Assembly (NCBI RefSeq): GCF_016859285.1
Contig: NC_053413.1
Location: forward strand, 14,837,501 to 14,901,500
DNA: 64,000 bases
Direction of reading: 5' to 3'
Source of the DNA: Xiphias gladius
Lineage: Eukaryota > Chordata > Actinopteri > Istiophoriformes > Xiphiidae
Every line of letters starts with the position of its first letter. Within the stretch, counting starts at the first letter, position 1. The translations under genes and the position numbers were made by a program. This document shows positions 1 through 11,845 of the stretch, one piece after another. The notes below the pieces were generated by a model. It saw only the letters and a program-made list of their open reading frames with translations, searched no databases and was not told where the DNA came from.

Positions 1-78
1 TTTTAACATCCCTAAAAAAAGCAAAACAAAATATGATTTCAATGATTTCCGCCACTTCATAGTAAAACAAAAAAAAAA

Positions 79-101
79 CTACTACTACTACTACTACTAC
101 C
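79..101. repeat. ACT trinucleotide microsatellite
   Basis: About seven to eight perfect tandem copies of a CTA/ACT triplet directly after a poly-A run. It lies in non-coding sequence. Confidence 0.9.
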
Positions 102-1024
102 ACCTACTTTCACAAAAACGACGGCTGACATTGACGTATACATGATGTTATGGTTTCAAAGTCCTGTACACAGTTGAACCAGAAGGTCTCATGGTCTGTT
201 TGACCATGAGCATGGAACATCAGGAAATGTGAGTGGTTTTTGTGTAAACATGAATTTGGGGACATTTGATGAGCCACAACAATGGTGCAGAAGAGCTCAT
301 TCCTGAGAGCAAAAACTTTGTTTGTGGTCACCATTCCCTGCAATGTTTTGTTTTGAGAACTACAAGCTACTACAATCCTGGCCTCCCCCCTTGGCTTGGA
401 CAGCCCTGTACAAACTTGGCACTAGAATTAACAGTAATGCGACTTCAGTGGAGCAGCGGAGAGGTGTTCGGAGGTTGACAACACAGTCTGAAGTCAAGTT
501 GTGTTTCTGACCACACTGAGGAGTCACCTAATCAACATAAATCCTACCAAACCCAGTGGAAATGTCTTATGTGAAACACAGAGGACATCGTTTTAAATGA
601 TTTCCATTATACATCGTACCAAACAACCAGAGCAATTGAGAAAAATGTGTGTGTTTTTTTCTGTTAAGATGCACAACGTTTCTCCGAAATTTGAGATCCA
701 GTCTGATGGATCAAATGAACAACAAATGTTTTATCCTTTTTTTATTTCTGCCTGCCTATCATGTGTACGTTAAAGACCACTGAGCCATTAGTGTGACATT
801 TTGTATGGAAACAAGAAAAACATTTCATTTGAAAAACATCTGAAACAAGAAAACATTGAAAATATAACAATAAAATGAACCAAAGTTTGACATGACCATA
901 TATGCCTTTAAACCTTACTTTACAAGGAAACTACCCAACTTCAAAAAGAGTATGGTGCTTATGCACACTTGACATTGAAATTTAGTTGTTTCTTGGAGTG
1001 AGTATTGATGTTACTGATGGTTGG

Positions 1025-1045
1025 GTGTGTGTGTGTGTGTGTGTG
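1025..1045. repeat. GT dinucleotide microsatellite
   Basis: About ten perfect GT copies in non-coding sequence upstream of agxt. Confidence 0.85.
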
Positions 1046-1838
1046 GCTGTATATCTGCCAGCGCCCCCCACCCCTTCCTCCTTGGAGAGAGCAGATTGGT
1101 TCTCTGAGAGGAGACTCCTCTTTACAAACCCAATGCTGAAGTGACTGGAGGGGTGGACAAAATCAACAGAACAACTGCAAACTAAACTGAACCGGTTCCA
1201 AGCTGCAAAGTGCAGGCTCTCACTTTTCCACAAAAGTTCAAGAGTCAGGTGCTGTGAATCTAGACCAGAAATCAGTCACAAAAACCAGTCCTGGTGAAAC
1301 CAAACGGTGACTGTGTCAAAACATGCTCTACTGACTGTTTGCACAGGACAGACATATATTTTTAAATTCAAATATTGGATTGGAAAAGATTAAAAACTCT
1401 TGCATGTCACATAGACATTTGAAGTGTGCACACGGTTTTGGCTGGATAATAAAATAGTTCACCAGGATTTGTATTGTTTATTTCCACATACAGTCACATC
1501 CATGTGGGAAAAGGGCCTTGATAACCACGTGCTCAGAGGCTATTTGACAGTTTTCGAATTTTTAATGATTAAAAAGCCTTAATCCTTCAAGTTTAACCTA
1601 AAATCTACAACATAAAACAAACTTTAGCTGTCTTTTTTTTTCATTTTCCATTTACTATTATGACTTGATATGCCCCTTATTACCAGCCCTGAGGTCAAGT
1701 GACGCAAACCGCCCCGTGTCCAACAGGTCAAAGACCTGTTTGTTTTAAAACTTCACCCATAACTCACGGTCAGGCTAAGTCTCCCCGTCGGTCGCTGGTG
1801 ATCTCACTCGGTGCAAGCTTCTCAGGACACCAGCCTCG

Positions 1839-4800
1839 ATGCAGCGGGCTTTCTTCAGCCGGAGCGCGCTGCTCACCCAGCAGGCAGCGGCGGCGGCGGC
1901 GGCGGCCCTCGACGGCCCGCTGACCGCCAGGAGCGCGCCCCTGCTGCAGCGCCTCGACCGCTCCGTCTCCTCCGTCACCATCCCGCCGCCGGCGTGCATG
2001 CTCCGGCCGCTCGAGGTTCCACTGCGTTACCTGTTCGGGCCGGGACCCTCAAATATTCCTCCACGTATCTTAGCTGCCGGATCCAAGCCGATAATTGGTC
2101 ACCTGCACCCAGAAATGTATGAGGTAAATGTTTGGTTTGAAAGTCAGACTCAAACAAGGTAGTTCGGAGTCTGAGGTAGGCTAAATAACATATTCGATTT
2201 ACTTTATGGCGAAAATTAGAACATTTTACTCAAATACAACTCGGAATACGGAATTATTACTCTTGGTTTGACAGTATAATTACATTTAACTTCATGAAAT
2301 AGCCTATTTTGCTCGAGTAAAGCTGGTTGAATTTTTTTTTTTTTTTATTAGACTACATTCAGCTTAAAGGTTTGTTGTCGTACACCAGTTATTCATGTTA
2401 ACAATAATACCACAATAATACAGTGCAATCTATTTTCTTTTTTTTTTTTTTTTTCAAACAGACCAAATAAATATTTATGGCGTCAAAGAGCAAAAGTTGT
2501 GCGTTACTGCGCACAGGCTACGATGTACACACACACTAAAATCCCGCAGGGATTGGCGACGGCATGTGACAAATTAATCTGAAAAGTTGCTCGACGTTTT
2601 CCAATGTCCGTCTTAGATCATGAACGACATCAAGAGTGGGATCCAGTACGCCTTCCAGACAGAGAACAACATGACTATAGCTATGAGCGGCTCCGGGCAC
2701 GCGGCCATGGAGTGTGCGGTGTTCAATGCCGTGGAGCCCGGGGAGAGCGTGCTCGTCGCCATCAACGGAATCTGGGGAGAGCGCGTTGCAGAAATTGCGG
2801 AGAGAATGGGTACGTCTTTACGTGCGGTTTCACGCACTCGCCCGCCGAGTCTCCGGAGAGGATGAAGAGACTTCACTTACACTGATATCTATCTATCTAT
2901 CTATCGTTTTTCTCTATTTTTACTACTTTTATATTTTTTATTAGACACAATATTCTCTTTTAATTTGTCAACAAACCTGCATCTATCTATCTGTGTAGTA
3001 TTTAATCTTTTTTTTTTTTTTTTAGGTGCCAATGTACATAGAATGGTTAAAGCACCGGGAGGATATTTCACTAATAAGGAAATTGAACAGGTTGGCACAC
3101 TGTCCCGGAAGCAGTCTTCTAACAGACTGTTTTTGTCACTTTAGGGGCTGAACTACTAGACTCAACACACAACTAACAAACATATTTAAACATAAAAAGT
3201 AACTACAACACAAATTATTTTATATATTATTAAACTTTCCTCCTACTCCTGTTTGTAGGCCATAGAAAAACACAAGCCTGTCCTGTTTTTCCTCACACAC
3301 GGAGAGTCCTCTGCTGGCCTCTGTCACCCAGTAGACGGCATTGGAGACATCTGCAGAAAGTGAGGCTCCTACTTTGTCTCAAACAGAACACATAACGAGC
3401 AGTTGCACGTAATTACCAACGATAAAGTCATATTTCTCACTGCTCACTGTCACACCTCCTGCAGACATAACTGCCTCTTCCTGGTCGACACAGTTGCTTC
3501 ACTTGGAGCAGCACCAATTTTTATGGACAAGCAAAGTAAGGGAGTGATGAAAGATTGAATTCATCTGCCTGCTACCTTGCACTTGCGTTTGATATAATCC
3601 GCCTATTGTGCTCGCAGATATTGATATCCTGTACACTGGTTCTCAGAAGGCTCTGAATGCACCTCCTGGCACAGCCCCCATCTCTTTTAATGACAGAGCG
3701 TGGTAAGGAAGGACTCTGTGGTGTGTGTACCTGCATGTATCTGTCCAAATATGAGTCCTAAAGTGTCACATTTGCATAAAAGCTGAGAACAAAATAGTTA
3801 CGAAAGCAACACAATCTTTGTCTGTCACTCCTCACAGCCACAAGATGTTTAACAGGAAAGCAAGACCAGTATCCTACCTCTTTGACATGACCCATTTGTC
3901 CAACTACTGGGGTTGTGATGGCAAAACAGCCAGAGGGTAAGTCCACTACAGTCAACTGATTACAAACAAAAGATTCATTGCAGCATGTATCCTTATTCTC
4001 TTCATTCCCTGTTAAAAATTTACCTTAACTACAATTGCAGATGATCTGTTAGAATGAGACCAAAAATTTTTTTTTTTTTTTGATTATTTAAGTTTGAAAA
4101 ACATGGGTATCATCGTGCTTAGAAAGGTTCATATCGGTCTATAACCTCAGGGTTTGCTATGAGAATAATATTTAATTAAGTGTGCTCTGGGTTTTAGATA
4201 CCATCACACTGGTCCAGTGTCTGGATTCTTCGCTCTGAGAGAGAGTCTGGCAATTCTTGCTGAGAGGGTAAAGGGACATGTTACCACTTTCTGCAGTTAC
4301 TTTACTGAAAGGAAAAATGTGATTTTCTAGAATTATCATCTATGTCTAGGATGTATTTTATAATTAATTGATTCAGAAATCCTTTAAAGACTTATAAATA
4401 AAGCCTTTTTTATACCAGTACCTTATTCACAGTCTTTGATGGTACTTTTCACCACCTTACACATTTACCACACAAACTATTACCTGTGCACTCACCTCCC
4501 ACTGCCAGCACCTCCCCTCAGTTTTTGACCTGTCTGATTGTCCCTGAACCGCACTGACCTTTGTCTCCCTCTAGGGGCTGGAGGAGTCCTGGAAAAAACA
4601 CAAGGAGGTGGCAGCCTACCTGTACAGAGGACTGGAGGACCTGGGCCTCAAGCTCTTCATTCCTGAAAGGGTGAGGCAGACACACTACAAAACAATATGA
4701 GGGGTAACTGGTGTATTCTGGAGCCATATAAAACTACTACAACTAAAGAACCTGACATTTAAGAACAAAAAAAATATTTTGCCAAGAAAGGAAAAAGATA

Positions 4801-5747
4801 ATGTATCATTGGGCAAGAACATACATAAAAATGATTCATATTAGAGTGTTCAACCCTTTATATATGTGGGCCCTTTTGTGTGGTATCGCAACTAACTAAC
4901 CTTGCCCTGTTGTGACCACAAGCTTTTTTTTTAAATTTGTATTATGTGACATGTCCTGCAGGATTTGAGGCTTCCCTCTGTCACCACCATTGCTGTCCCT
5001 GACGGCTACGACTGGAGGGAGTTGTTGGTCTACATCATGAAACACCACCAGATGGAGATGACTGGAGGCCTGGGCCCTTCCATTGGCATGGTGAGTTGTT
5101 GCTTGTATTTAATCCCTGTACAGTAAACAAATGTATCCCTACACGTTACAGTCAAGTTCATCAGCTGACCCTTATGGCAGCTAATCTTGATAGAAGGACC
5201 ACCCTCTCTCTCTGTGTCTTAACAGTAGTAGCTGATGTTTTAGATAGTAAGGAGAAAATTGACCAATTTTCACTTTCTTATTCAATACTTCTTTGCCCTA
5301 AAATAAACACTTAAAAAAGGAGAATAGTGCTTGATAGAACATTTTGTGTTTCATTGAGGAATACTGTAATTGCCATTCCCACTGTAACAATTCACATCTT
5401 GCCTTATATTGTACTAATACAACAAACCCAGATACAGCGCTCAGATTCAAATTTTGAGAGCGCATCTCCTGGTACCCAAGATTGATTTTCACACCAAAAA
5501 AAAAACCCAGTTTCATTTCATTTAAACAGTTCTAACAAGATCAATGTCGACAGTCTGGTGTTTCGACGGCTTTCTGAATCATGCTGCTGAGTCACTGTGG
5601 ACTCTGATGTACTTTACTCTCCACCGCTCTTTTCATTAGGTGATGAGGATTGGATTGATGGGATACAACTGTGAGAAGACTAATGCTGACATGGCACTGC
5701 ACGCCCTGGTAGACGCTCTCAAGAACTGCAAAAAGAGCAAGGCTTAA
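1839..5747 (+). CDS. agxt: Alanine-glyoxylate aminotransferase (AGT, serine-pyruvate aminotransferase)
   Basis: PLP-dependent enzyme that converts glyoxylate plus alanine to glycine plus pyruvate, detoxifying glyoxylate in liver. Exons: 1839-2123, 2617-2809, 3026-3090, 3259-3359, 3465-3535, 3618-3702, 3838-3936, 4198-4267, 4575-4670, 4962-5090, 5640-5747. They join in phase to 433 residues; human AGXT has 392. Visible hallmarks are GPGPSN (67-72), the SGSGHAAME cofactor loop, [10 protein letters not shown], the cofactor lysine in [13 protein letters not shown] (K249, human K209), and VMRIGLMG with the substrate arginine near R401. The first 41 residues have no human counterpart: an Arg-containing, acid-free start and an eight-alanine run, typical of a mitochondrial presequence. 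The protein ends SKA, a poor match to the peroxisomal SKL-type signal. No Met lies where the human protein starts; the next in-frame Met is M54. Identification is firm; targeting is inferred. Confidence 0.97.
1884..1907 (+). repeat. GCG triplet run coding for eight alanines in agxt exon 1
   Basis: Six GCG codons flanked by GCA and GCC encode an uninterrupted alanine stretch (residues 16-23) in the predicted mitochondrial presequence. Such a run is prone to length change by slippage. Confidence 0.85.
2884..2905. repeat. TATC tetranucleotide microsatellite
   Basis: Five or so perfect copies of TATC in agxt intron 2, with a second short run of the same unit at about 2982-2993, just upstream of the exon 3 acceptor tract. 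Confidence 0.85.
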
Positions 5748-5972
5748 AAGACCAGATTCCCCAGACCACTCATTAGGGAATAAAAAAATAAGCACAAAGA
5801 GTCCCCACCTGCAGGGCATCTGGAACAGTGCATACATTTTAGGAATTTATGCGTGCCTTCGACTGCAGATTTTCTAAAACACAGGTCATGCACCTCTCTT
5901 GTATAAGTAGGCTAGTTTTGAAATAAAAAAGCAGATGTTTTATGGTCCATGCTGAGTGCAGTGAAAAATGTC

Positions 5973-5978
5973 AATAAA
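5973..5978 (+). terminator. Polyadenylation signal of agxt
   Basis: Canonical AATAAA about 225 bases after the agxt stop codon, followed by a T-rich and GT-containing stretch. It fits a short 3' untranslated region ending before the promoter of the next gene. Confidence 0.7.
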
Positions 5979-6105
5979 GTGTGCTTTATTTTATCAAACA
6001 CTTGTCCTGCCTCAATGTGTGGAAAAAAGTAAAAAGTCTATAAATGTTAACCCCAGTTATATCTATTGAATATTATTTTACATTTCTGTGGTGCTGAACT
6101 GTCTT

Positions 6106-6145
6106 AACTACATTTCCCATGAGTCCCGCCTGTGCTTCTATATAA
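6106..6145 (+). promoter_or_regulatory. ZNF143-type motif and TATA-like box of the nitrobindin gene
   Basis: The stretch AACTACATTTCCCATGAG (6106-6123) matches the core of the ACTACAATTCCCA element bound by ZNF143 in many vertebrate promoters. TATATAAG follows at 6139-6146 and a CRE-like CACGTCAC just after. The start codon lies about 100 bases downstream at 6244. The motifs are seen; their use is inferred. Confidence 0.5.
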
Positions 6146-6243
6146 GCACGTCACACTAGATCAAGACTGTCGCAGTCTAACTACATTAGTAGCATTTAAT
6201 ATAGTACCTCTGACTTATTGCTTGACCGCAGTTCACATTATCA

Positions 6244-9200
6244 ATGGCGTGTCCTGCAAATCACACAGGTGGGTTAATTTTTCATTTTTAAATTGAGTTC
6301 AAGACATATTCAAGCTATGTAACGTTAACAGTTTAACTGAACTGTCACTGGCGACAATGTCGCGGAGACCACAAGCGTAAGATACCGTTACTCAAGAAGT
6401 AGCTTTTAGCTAAATCATTTAGCGAAAATTATCAGGGTCTGTCTGTCTGCCCTTTTTTTTACATCCAACTCAAGCTCACCGTTGACTGTTTGGGGTTTTC
6501 AGACAGACGTGGTGCGTTTACGGTAACCTGCTATGAAAACGAGTGTAGCTAACTTCAGCTTCAGGGCCAGTAAAGAAATAGCAGCTACCGGTCAGACGGA
6601 GACACGCTGTGACCTTTGCATGTCAATGAACGAGTCCTCGTTTTTGTGAATCGTCGAAACGTGGATGTGGTAACTGCGTCTTCCCCCCAGTGAGCAAAAT
6701 ATAAGTCAGTCACCTGCCTCCGTGTTTTACAGAGGCTCTCCTTCTTCTTCTTCTGGCTCCTGCCAAAATGCGACAATACCCTAACATTGCCGTCGCCTAG
6801 TGTTAAATAAGAGACTAGCAATTGAAGGCCTTTTCGTCGCCGCTGCTGCAAAATACATTCAGTTGTAAATTTATTAGGTACACCAAGCTAAATCCAACGC
6901 AGTTTAATGCAACAGTCCTGACAAAAATCCTACCTTTTTATGAAGGTTGTAATTTTTTGAGAGCTGTTGAGCTGTAGTCTGTTGAATCATATGGACCTAT
7001 AGACAGAGGTCATCCTTTTTTTTTGGCCTACTATCATTGAAATAGATGGGATGGGGAAAAACAATGAACAAACACCTCAGTATAATGCGTGCAATTCAAC
7101 AGCACCCGAAACCACACAGTTAAATCAACACCTCTCTAAAACAGTGTCGCCAAAAACTGAACATTATGACCTTTGTGAAGGATTTACTGCAGTACTGTTG
7201 TATTAGACTGGGTTAGAAATAGCTAGTTGTACCACTGGCAGCTCAATGTAGGTACAATGAATCTGTCGAAAGATTTAGCTGTAAATTATAATTGGCACTC
7301 ATGGTATCTAGTTATGATGTCTATTATTCCCACACAGATATTAGCTTCTTCTAATGCTGTGGTGGAAGTGGTGCTCAGATGCTTTACTTCAGTAGAAGTG
7401 CCAATACTTTAATGTAAAAAATACTCCATTACAAGTAAAACTGCTGCCTTTTAAAGTACTGAAATATTATCAGTTAATTGTACCTAGAGTATAAAAACTA
7501 AAAGTACTCGTTTTTCAGAAAAATGGCTCTGGTGACCGACATATTATTATACTGTATATCATATTATTTGATTGTTCAAGTAACGTACAAATACCTCAGA
7601 ATAGTACTGCTGCAATGTCATCTGACTCATCAACTGTTCTGTCACATGATTTCAGATGCATTTACCAAATTATATGAATGAATTTCGTTGAAACTATCTG
7701 TGTTATACATAAATTCCCAGGTATTACTTGGTATTGAGTCAAAACCAAATTTGTGGTACCACCCACCACTACTTCCTATGATTCATTTTCTTCCTGTGTT
7801 TACATGATAATGCAGCATGTGTTTGTGTTTTACCATCCAGCAGAGTTGAACCCAGCCCTCCTCCCTCTAGACTGGCTTCTGGGTACCTGGGAGTCAGATG
7901 AGCCTGGGGAGGGCTGCTTTCCCACCATAAACCCTTTCCGCTACACAGAGACACTGCACTTCAGTCATGTGGGACAACCAGTTATCAGTTTCATGTAAGT
8001 TAACACGTGAGCAGTCAGACTTCAGAGAGTCACTTAATACCAGGCTGAAAAACAGTGTCCTCTCTGATTGAAAGTTTCAAACCAGTTTCACTTCTGACCG
8101 CACCCAGAGGTTAACTTTGTTGCACCTGTAACCACACCCAACCCTGCTGTCTCAGGTTTTGAATACACATTTTGAATTTAAGCGCTTATAAAAGCCAGTC
8201 ATTATAAATATATATAAGGATAAAATAAAAAAGAAACAGGAAAAAAGAGAAAAATATTCTTACATATTACATATATTTCACATATAAACCAACATTCATA
8301 CACACATATATTGAAAATACACACATACAGAGAAATTAACCTGAATTGAATAAGGTTATAAAAAGGCTTAAGATAAAATATTTTCAGAAGCAATGTAAAA
8401 GAGCGAAAACGATTTGATGGAGGCAGTAGAAAAGCCTTTCAATCTGCTGACCGACTGCATCAGCCGTCAGCTGATTCCTTGCTGATACTGTGTTGACAGG
8501 TTCAACGCCTTCCATGCAGAGTCTAAAAAGCCTCTGCACAGGGAGTGTGGCTTCATTCGAGTGCAGCCGGGAACCAATAGAGTGGCGTTTATCATCGCAC
8601 AAAACTCAGGTACTCACAATTTTAGTCACTGGATGTGCCCTTATTTTTTATTTTCAAAGTCTCCCCTTGTCATTGAATTCTTTGTGGTTTGTTGTGTTTA
8701 TGTTGTGGTTTATTGGAAGCAGGGCATTTAAACTACTTTCCAAAGGAATCAGCTGCTTTGCAGAAATATGCAGAACGTATTTTACAATGTGTTTTGCATC
8801 CATTGCATTAGATGGGACCATTTTCTACATCAGGGCTATAATCCAAGCATATTCCACATGAGGATAGGAACATGATGCAGAAAATGTGTATACTTGGCAT
8901 TGTCCGACACTCTGTTTGTTCTCTCTTTTGCTGTCTTAAGTTGTGCAGTTTAGGAAATTGTTCTCATAATTGATTTAGGTTGTTTTTAAAAAAATATTTC
9001 AAATGTACATTTTAAGACCTTAGATCTTAGATGAATATCAGCTAATTTGATTGCTACCAGTACAGGATTAAGTTGGCACATTGTACATACTGACTGAAAA
9101 GGACACAAGTTTGTAATGGCTAACTTTCTTTCCTTTCCCTACAAACAAAAACACACACACACACTTCACACATGCGTTGAGTGGTGTTTTGTGCAGGTCT

Positions 9201-9638
9201 GGTGGAGATTGAGGAGGGGGAGCTGACGGGGCAGCAGCTGAACCTGCGGACCCACGCTCTGGCTAGAATTTCTTTTGCCAAGGAGCCGCATGTACAGCAG
9301 GTAAAAATTTGATTCTCTGATCCTGCATCATGCACCGATCGTCAGGACCAACCTCCTCATTTATTCACTGACATCCAATCTATGTAATTTTTCTATGCAC
9401 ACAGTTCACAAAACAGCAACAGAACTTGTCTCTGGAAATTATTTAAAGGGATAAAACAATATCTTTGTTGCTTTTGTGTCACCCCCCCGAGTAACCTCAC
9501 CCTCTGTTTTCCATCTTTCAGATTTCCAGAGTGTTTCAGCTCCGACCAGATGGGAGGCTGGAGCAGACAGTTTCCATGGCAACAGACAACCATCCACTGA
9601 TGCAGCACTTGCACATCACCTACCGTCGGTCATCTTGA
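6244..9638 (+). CDS. Stand-alone nitrobindin-domain protein (THAP4 C-terminal domain homologue, putative peroxynitrite isomerase)
   Basis: Exons 6244-6268, 7841-7994, 8500-8609, 9197-9300 and 9522-9638 join in phase to 169 residues. The product is a single heme-binding beta-barrel of the nitrobindin family, which in human THAP4 converts peroxynitrite to nitrate. Evidence is LLGTWESDEPGEG (the family GTW motif), the barrel strands through NRVAFIIAQNSGLVEIEEGEL, and the C-terminal QHLHITYRR, whose first His matches the heme ligand of human THAP4 (His567). Exon 1 encodes only eight residues (MACPANHT), so no THAP zinc finger is attached, and none is seen in the 500 bases between agxt and this start. 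The gene is convergent with bok, as THAP4 and BOK are in human. Family assignment is firm; independence from a THAP exon is inferred. Confidence 0.9.
7355..7610 (+). repeat. Fragment of a dispersed AAGTA-rich MITE-like repeat
   Basis: Phrases such as CTCCATTACAAGTAAAACTG and GGTGGAAGTGG match the start of the repeat described at 53218-53890. The copy lies in the first intron of the nitrobindin gene and appears incomplete. Confidence 0.6.
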
Positions 9639-10115
9639 CCGAACAATTAGGCAGGCTTCTTAAACATGGAAATACCTTAGTCTGGCATGTTGCTTAAACA
9701 AAAGGCCCGATCCGTAATCACAGTTGGGTCAGAAAACCATATAAACAACTCCAGTTATACAATGATATCATTTTATAATATGGTACGTGGAATGTGGTAA
9801 AGGAGTTATGGTGTCAGATCAGCGTACCTGTTAAATTAAAATAATTTAAGGAAAACCGTTAATTATAGATATTACATAATATACAGGAATAACAGGGCAT
9901 TGTTAGGCACTACAGTGCCTGAGGGTTAAAGTTACTGTGAAATTCAAAAATAATCAAAATAAATGAAGGTTTAATAATGCATTTCCATTAAGTTGTTATA
10001 CTCAATGGCCTCACTTGTGAAGCATTATACTTGGAATGTGTGCTCAAGTAATGTTGATGTTTATTGTCCAGATGTTTGATCTTTGAGTTGTAAAGCTTAT
10101 AAAGCACTGATGAAA

Positions 10116-10154
<39 letters not shown>

Positions 10155-10834
10155 AGTGTCCTTTTATTTTCATTGCACTATTATAAGATTGAAAGCTAAG
10201 GTGACTGCTGTCCTCCTGGAGTCAATGTAGTGTCATTTGAGAGTCTTTTTAGTGTGAGATTCAGAGTTAGAAAAAGATTTATTCATAGACTGGCTGGCAT
10301 TGAATTTAAATTTACAGTTTCAGCTAGTGAATATGACTTAGTTTCCTTCATGTGTTCAAGTTTGGTTTATATCTTTGAGTTGACAGGTTCTTCAGTATAG
10401 ATGTTCCAATACTGACTACATTAAAAGATCACAAATTATAATTATTTCACCAATTTTTTTTTTTTTTTTTTTTTTTACAGTATATGTACTTATTCAAATT
10501 AATTATGTTCTTACACTTTTTGTTCTGTCCATTTGCAATAAAGTCTTCCTTGTAAATAATGCAAGTTAAATTTGCCTGTTATTGATGCTTCTGTACATTT
10601 CTATTGGGCTAATACTTAAATGGCTTTTTCCTCACCTTTTTCTTCTTTTTACCTTGCATTTTTTAACTGCTCTGACCCACTGTGCAGGGTACAGCAGATA
10701 GTTTAATTTGGTGGTTCTTTTGATTTTACAGTATAGACCCCCCCAAGGAAAAGTCCAACATTTCAACTTTTAAGGTTCTGACATTCAATCAGAGGGATAC
10801 AATATCAATAAAAATAAATTGGTCCAGGTTTAAG
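9639..10834. other. Spacer between the convergent nitrobindin and bok genes
   Basis: AT-rich sequence holding the presumed 3' untranslated region of the nitrobindin gene, an ATT triplet run, and a candidate plus-strand AATAAA at about 10538-10543 that could end its transcript. No coding sequence is recognised. Confidence 0.5.
10117..10154. repeat. ATT trinucleotide microsatellite
   Basis: About 12 perfect ATT units in the presumed 3' untranslated region of the nitrobindin gene. Confidence 0.9.
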
Positions 10835-10840
10835 TTTATT
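10835..10840 (-). terminator. Candidate distal polyadenylation signal of bok
   Basis: TTTATT on the plus strand reads AATAAA on the bok strand, about 1 kb after the stop codon. A nearer alternative lies at 11772-11777, about 70 bases after the stop. Which is used cannot be told from sequence alone. Confidence 0.45.
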
Positions 10841-11771
10841 GTGGATTAAAAAAAACAAATCATTCAGACACATTTATAACACTGTGAAAGTGACAACCAT
10901 CAGGCATACCACACAATCATCCCGAGGAGCTGTAGTATCGGCTCTCTTTACACTGCAGCGGTCATCATCAAAATAAAAAAATAAAATCATAAATAAACTA
11001 TTTACAGATTAAAAAGGAAATGATTACCACCAGAATATGTGCATCCAGTATGCACCATTCCTCTGTCCTTCAGTTCTTTGGCCAAAAATGGGCACGAGAC
11101 CCAACGTTTATTGATCAATCGTGTCTAAAAGTGCAGCAGAAACTTTAATTAGGTCACATCATTTTGGATTATAGTTGGAAAGAGACACTCTGCTTTGCTT
11201 TGGTGTATGGTACAATAGCGTAGATTAACCCCATGAAGTGTAAGCAGTTGATACCACCTGATACTAACCTCCTTTGCTTCAACATTTGATACCAGTCCTT
11301 TCCAGACTGAGAAAACTCATAAGACCCAGCCAGCTGAGCATCAATTTAAATTACAAACAAGGCTTCCACCTTTTCATCACACCAGTAGGTATATATTCTG
11401 AGACAAACATCACATCAAAACACCAGACTGTTTATCTCGGGAGTAAAAACAGCTTCCGACAGCTCACAGTCACCCTGAACACCATCACACATTAAAGTAA
11501 CAATACTGGACAAGCCTGGTTTACTGCACTGGTGTAAGTAGTGTGAAAATATACAGAGGAGGTGGAGTGAGACAAACTTCGTACTTTGTCATTTAAGCAC
11601 TTAAATATCACGGTGACTACTCTTTGGATGAAGCGTAATCACTTAAACACTCATCTGATACCGAGATAACACAAACATGACGCTGATGAAACACTTGCTG
11701 ATCAGCAACAGACTGATATCTGCTGGCAGTCTCAATTCCCATGAAGCACAGTCACCGTCTCCACCCCAGCT

Positions 11772-11777
11772 TTTATT
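11772..11777 (-). terminator. Candidate proximal polyadenylation signal of bok
   Basis: AATAAA on the minus strand about 70 bases past the bok stop codon. Confidence 0.45.
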
Positions 11778-11845
11778 GACAAGTCTGAGACTTCAATCTC
11801 CCAGCAATCAATCACGATGACTCCCGTGCACGCTGTCTCGGCCGT

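Larger units (their letters stand above)
1..1838. other. Intergenic sequence upstream of agxt
   Basis: AT-rich sequence with no coding exon that I can recognise on either strand. It holds an ACT trinucleotide run (79-101) and a short GT dinucleotide run (1025-1045). The last 150 bases become richer in CG dinucleotides and contain the agxt promoter and 5' untranslated region, but I see no clear TATA box. The first 1.2 kb could include the 3' untranslated region of a gene outside the window; that is only a guess. Confidence 0.5.

Noticed and set aside
8490-8861. A 123-codon frame with hydrophobic stretches
   Set aside because: It starts in a shifted frame of nitrobindin exon 3 and continues into the AT-rich intron; the exon reads through in the nitrobindin frame with proper splice sites.
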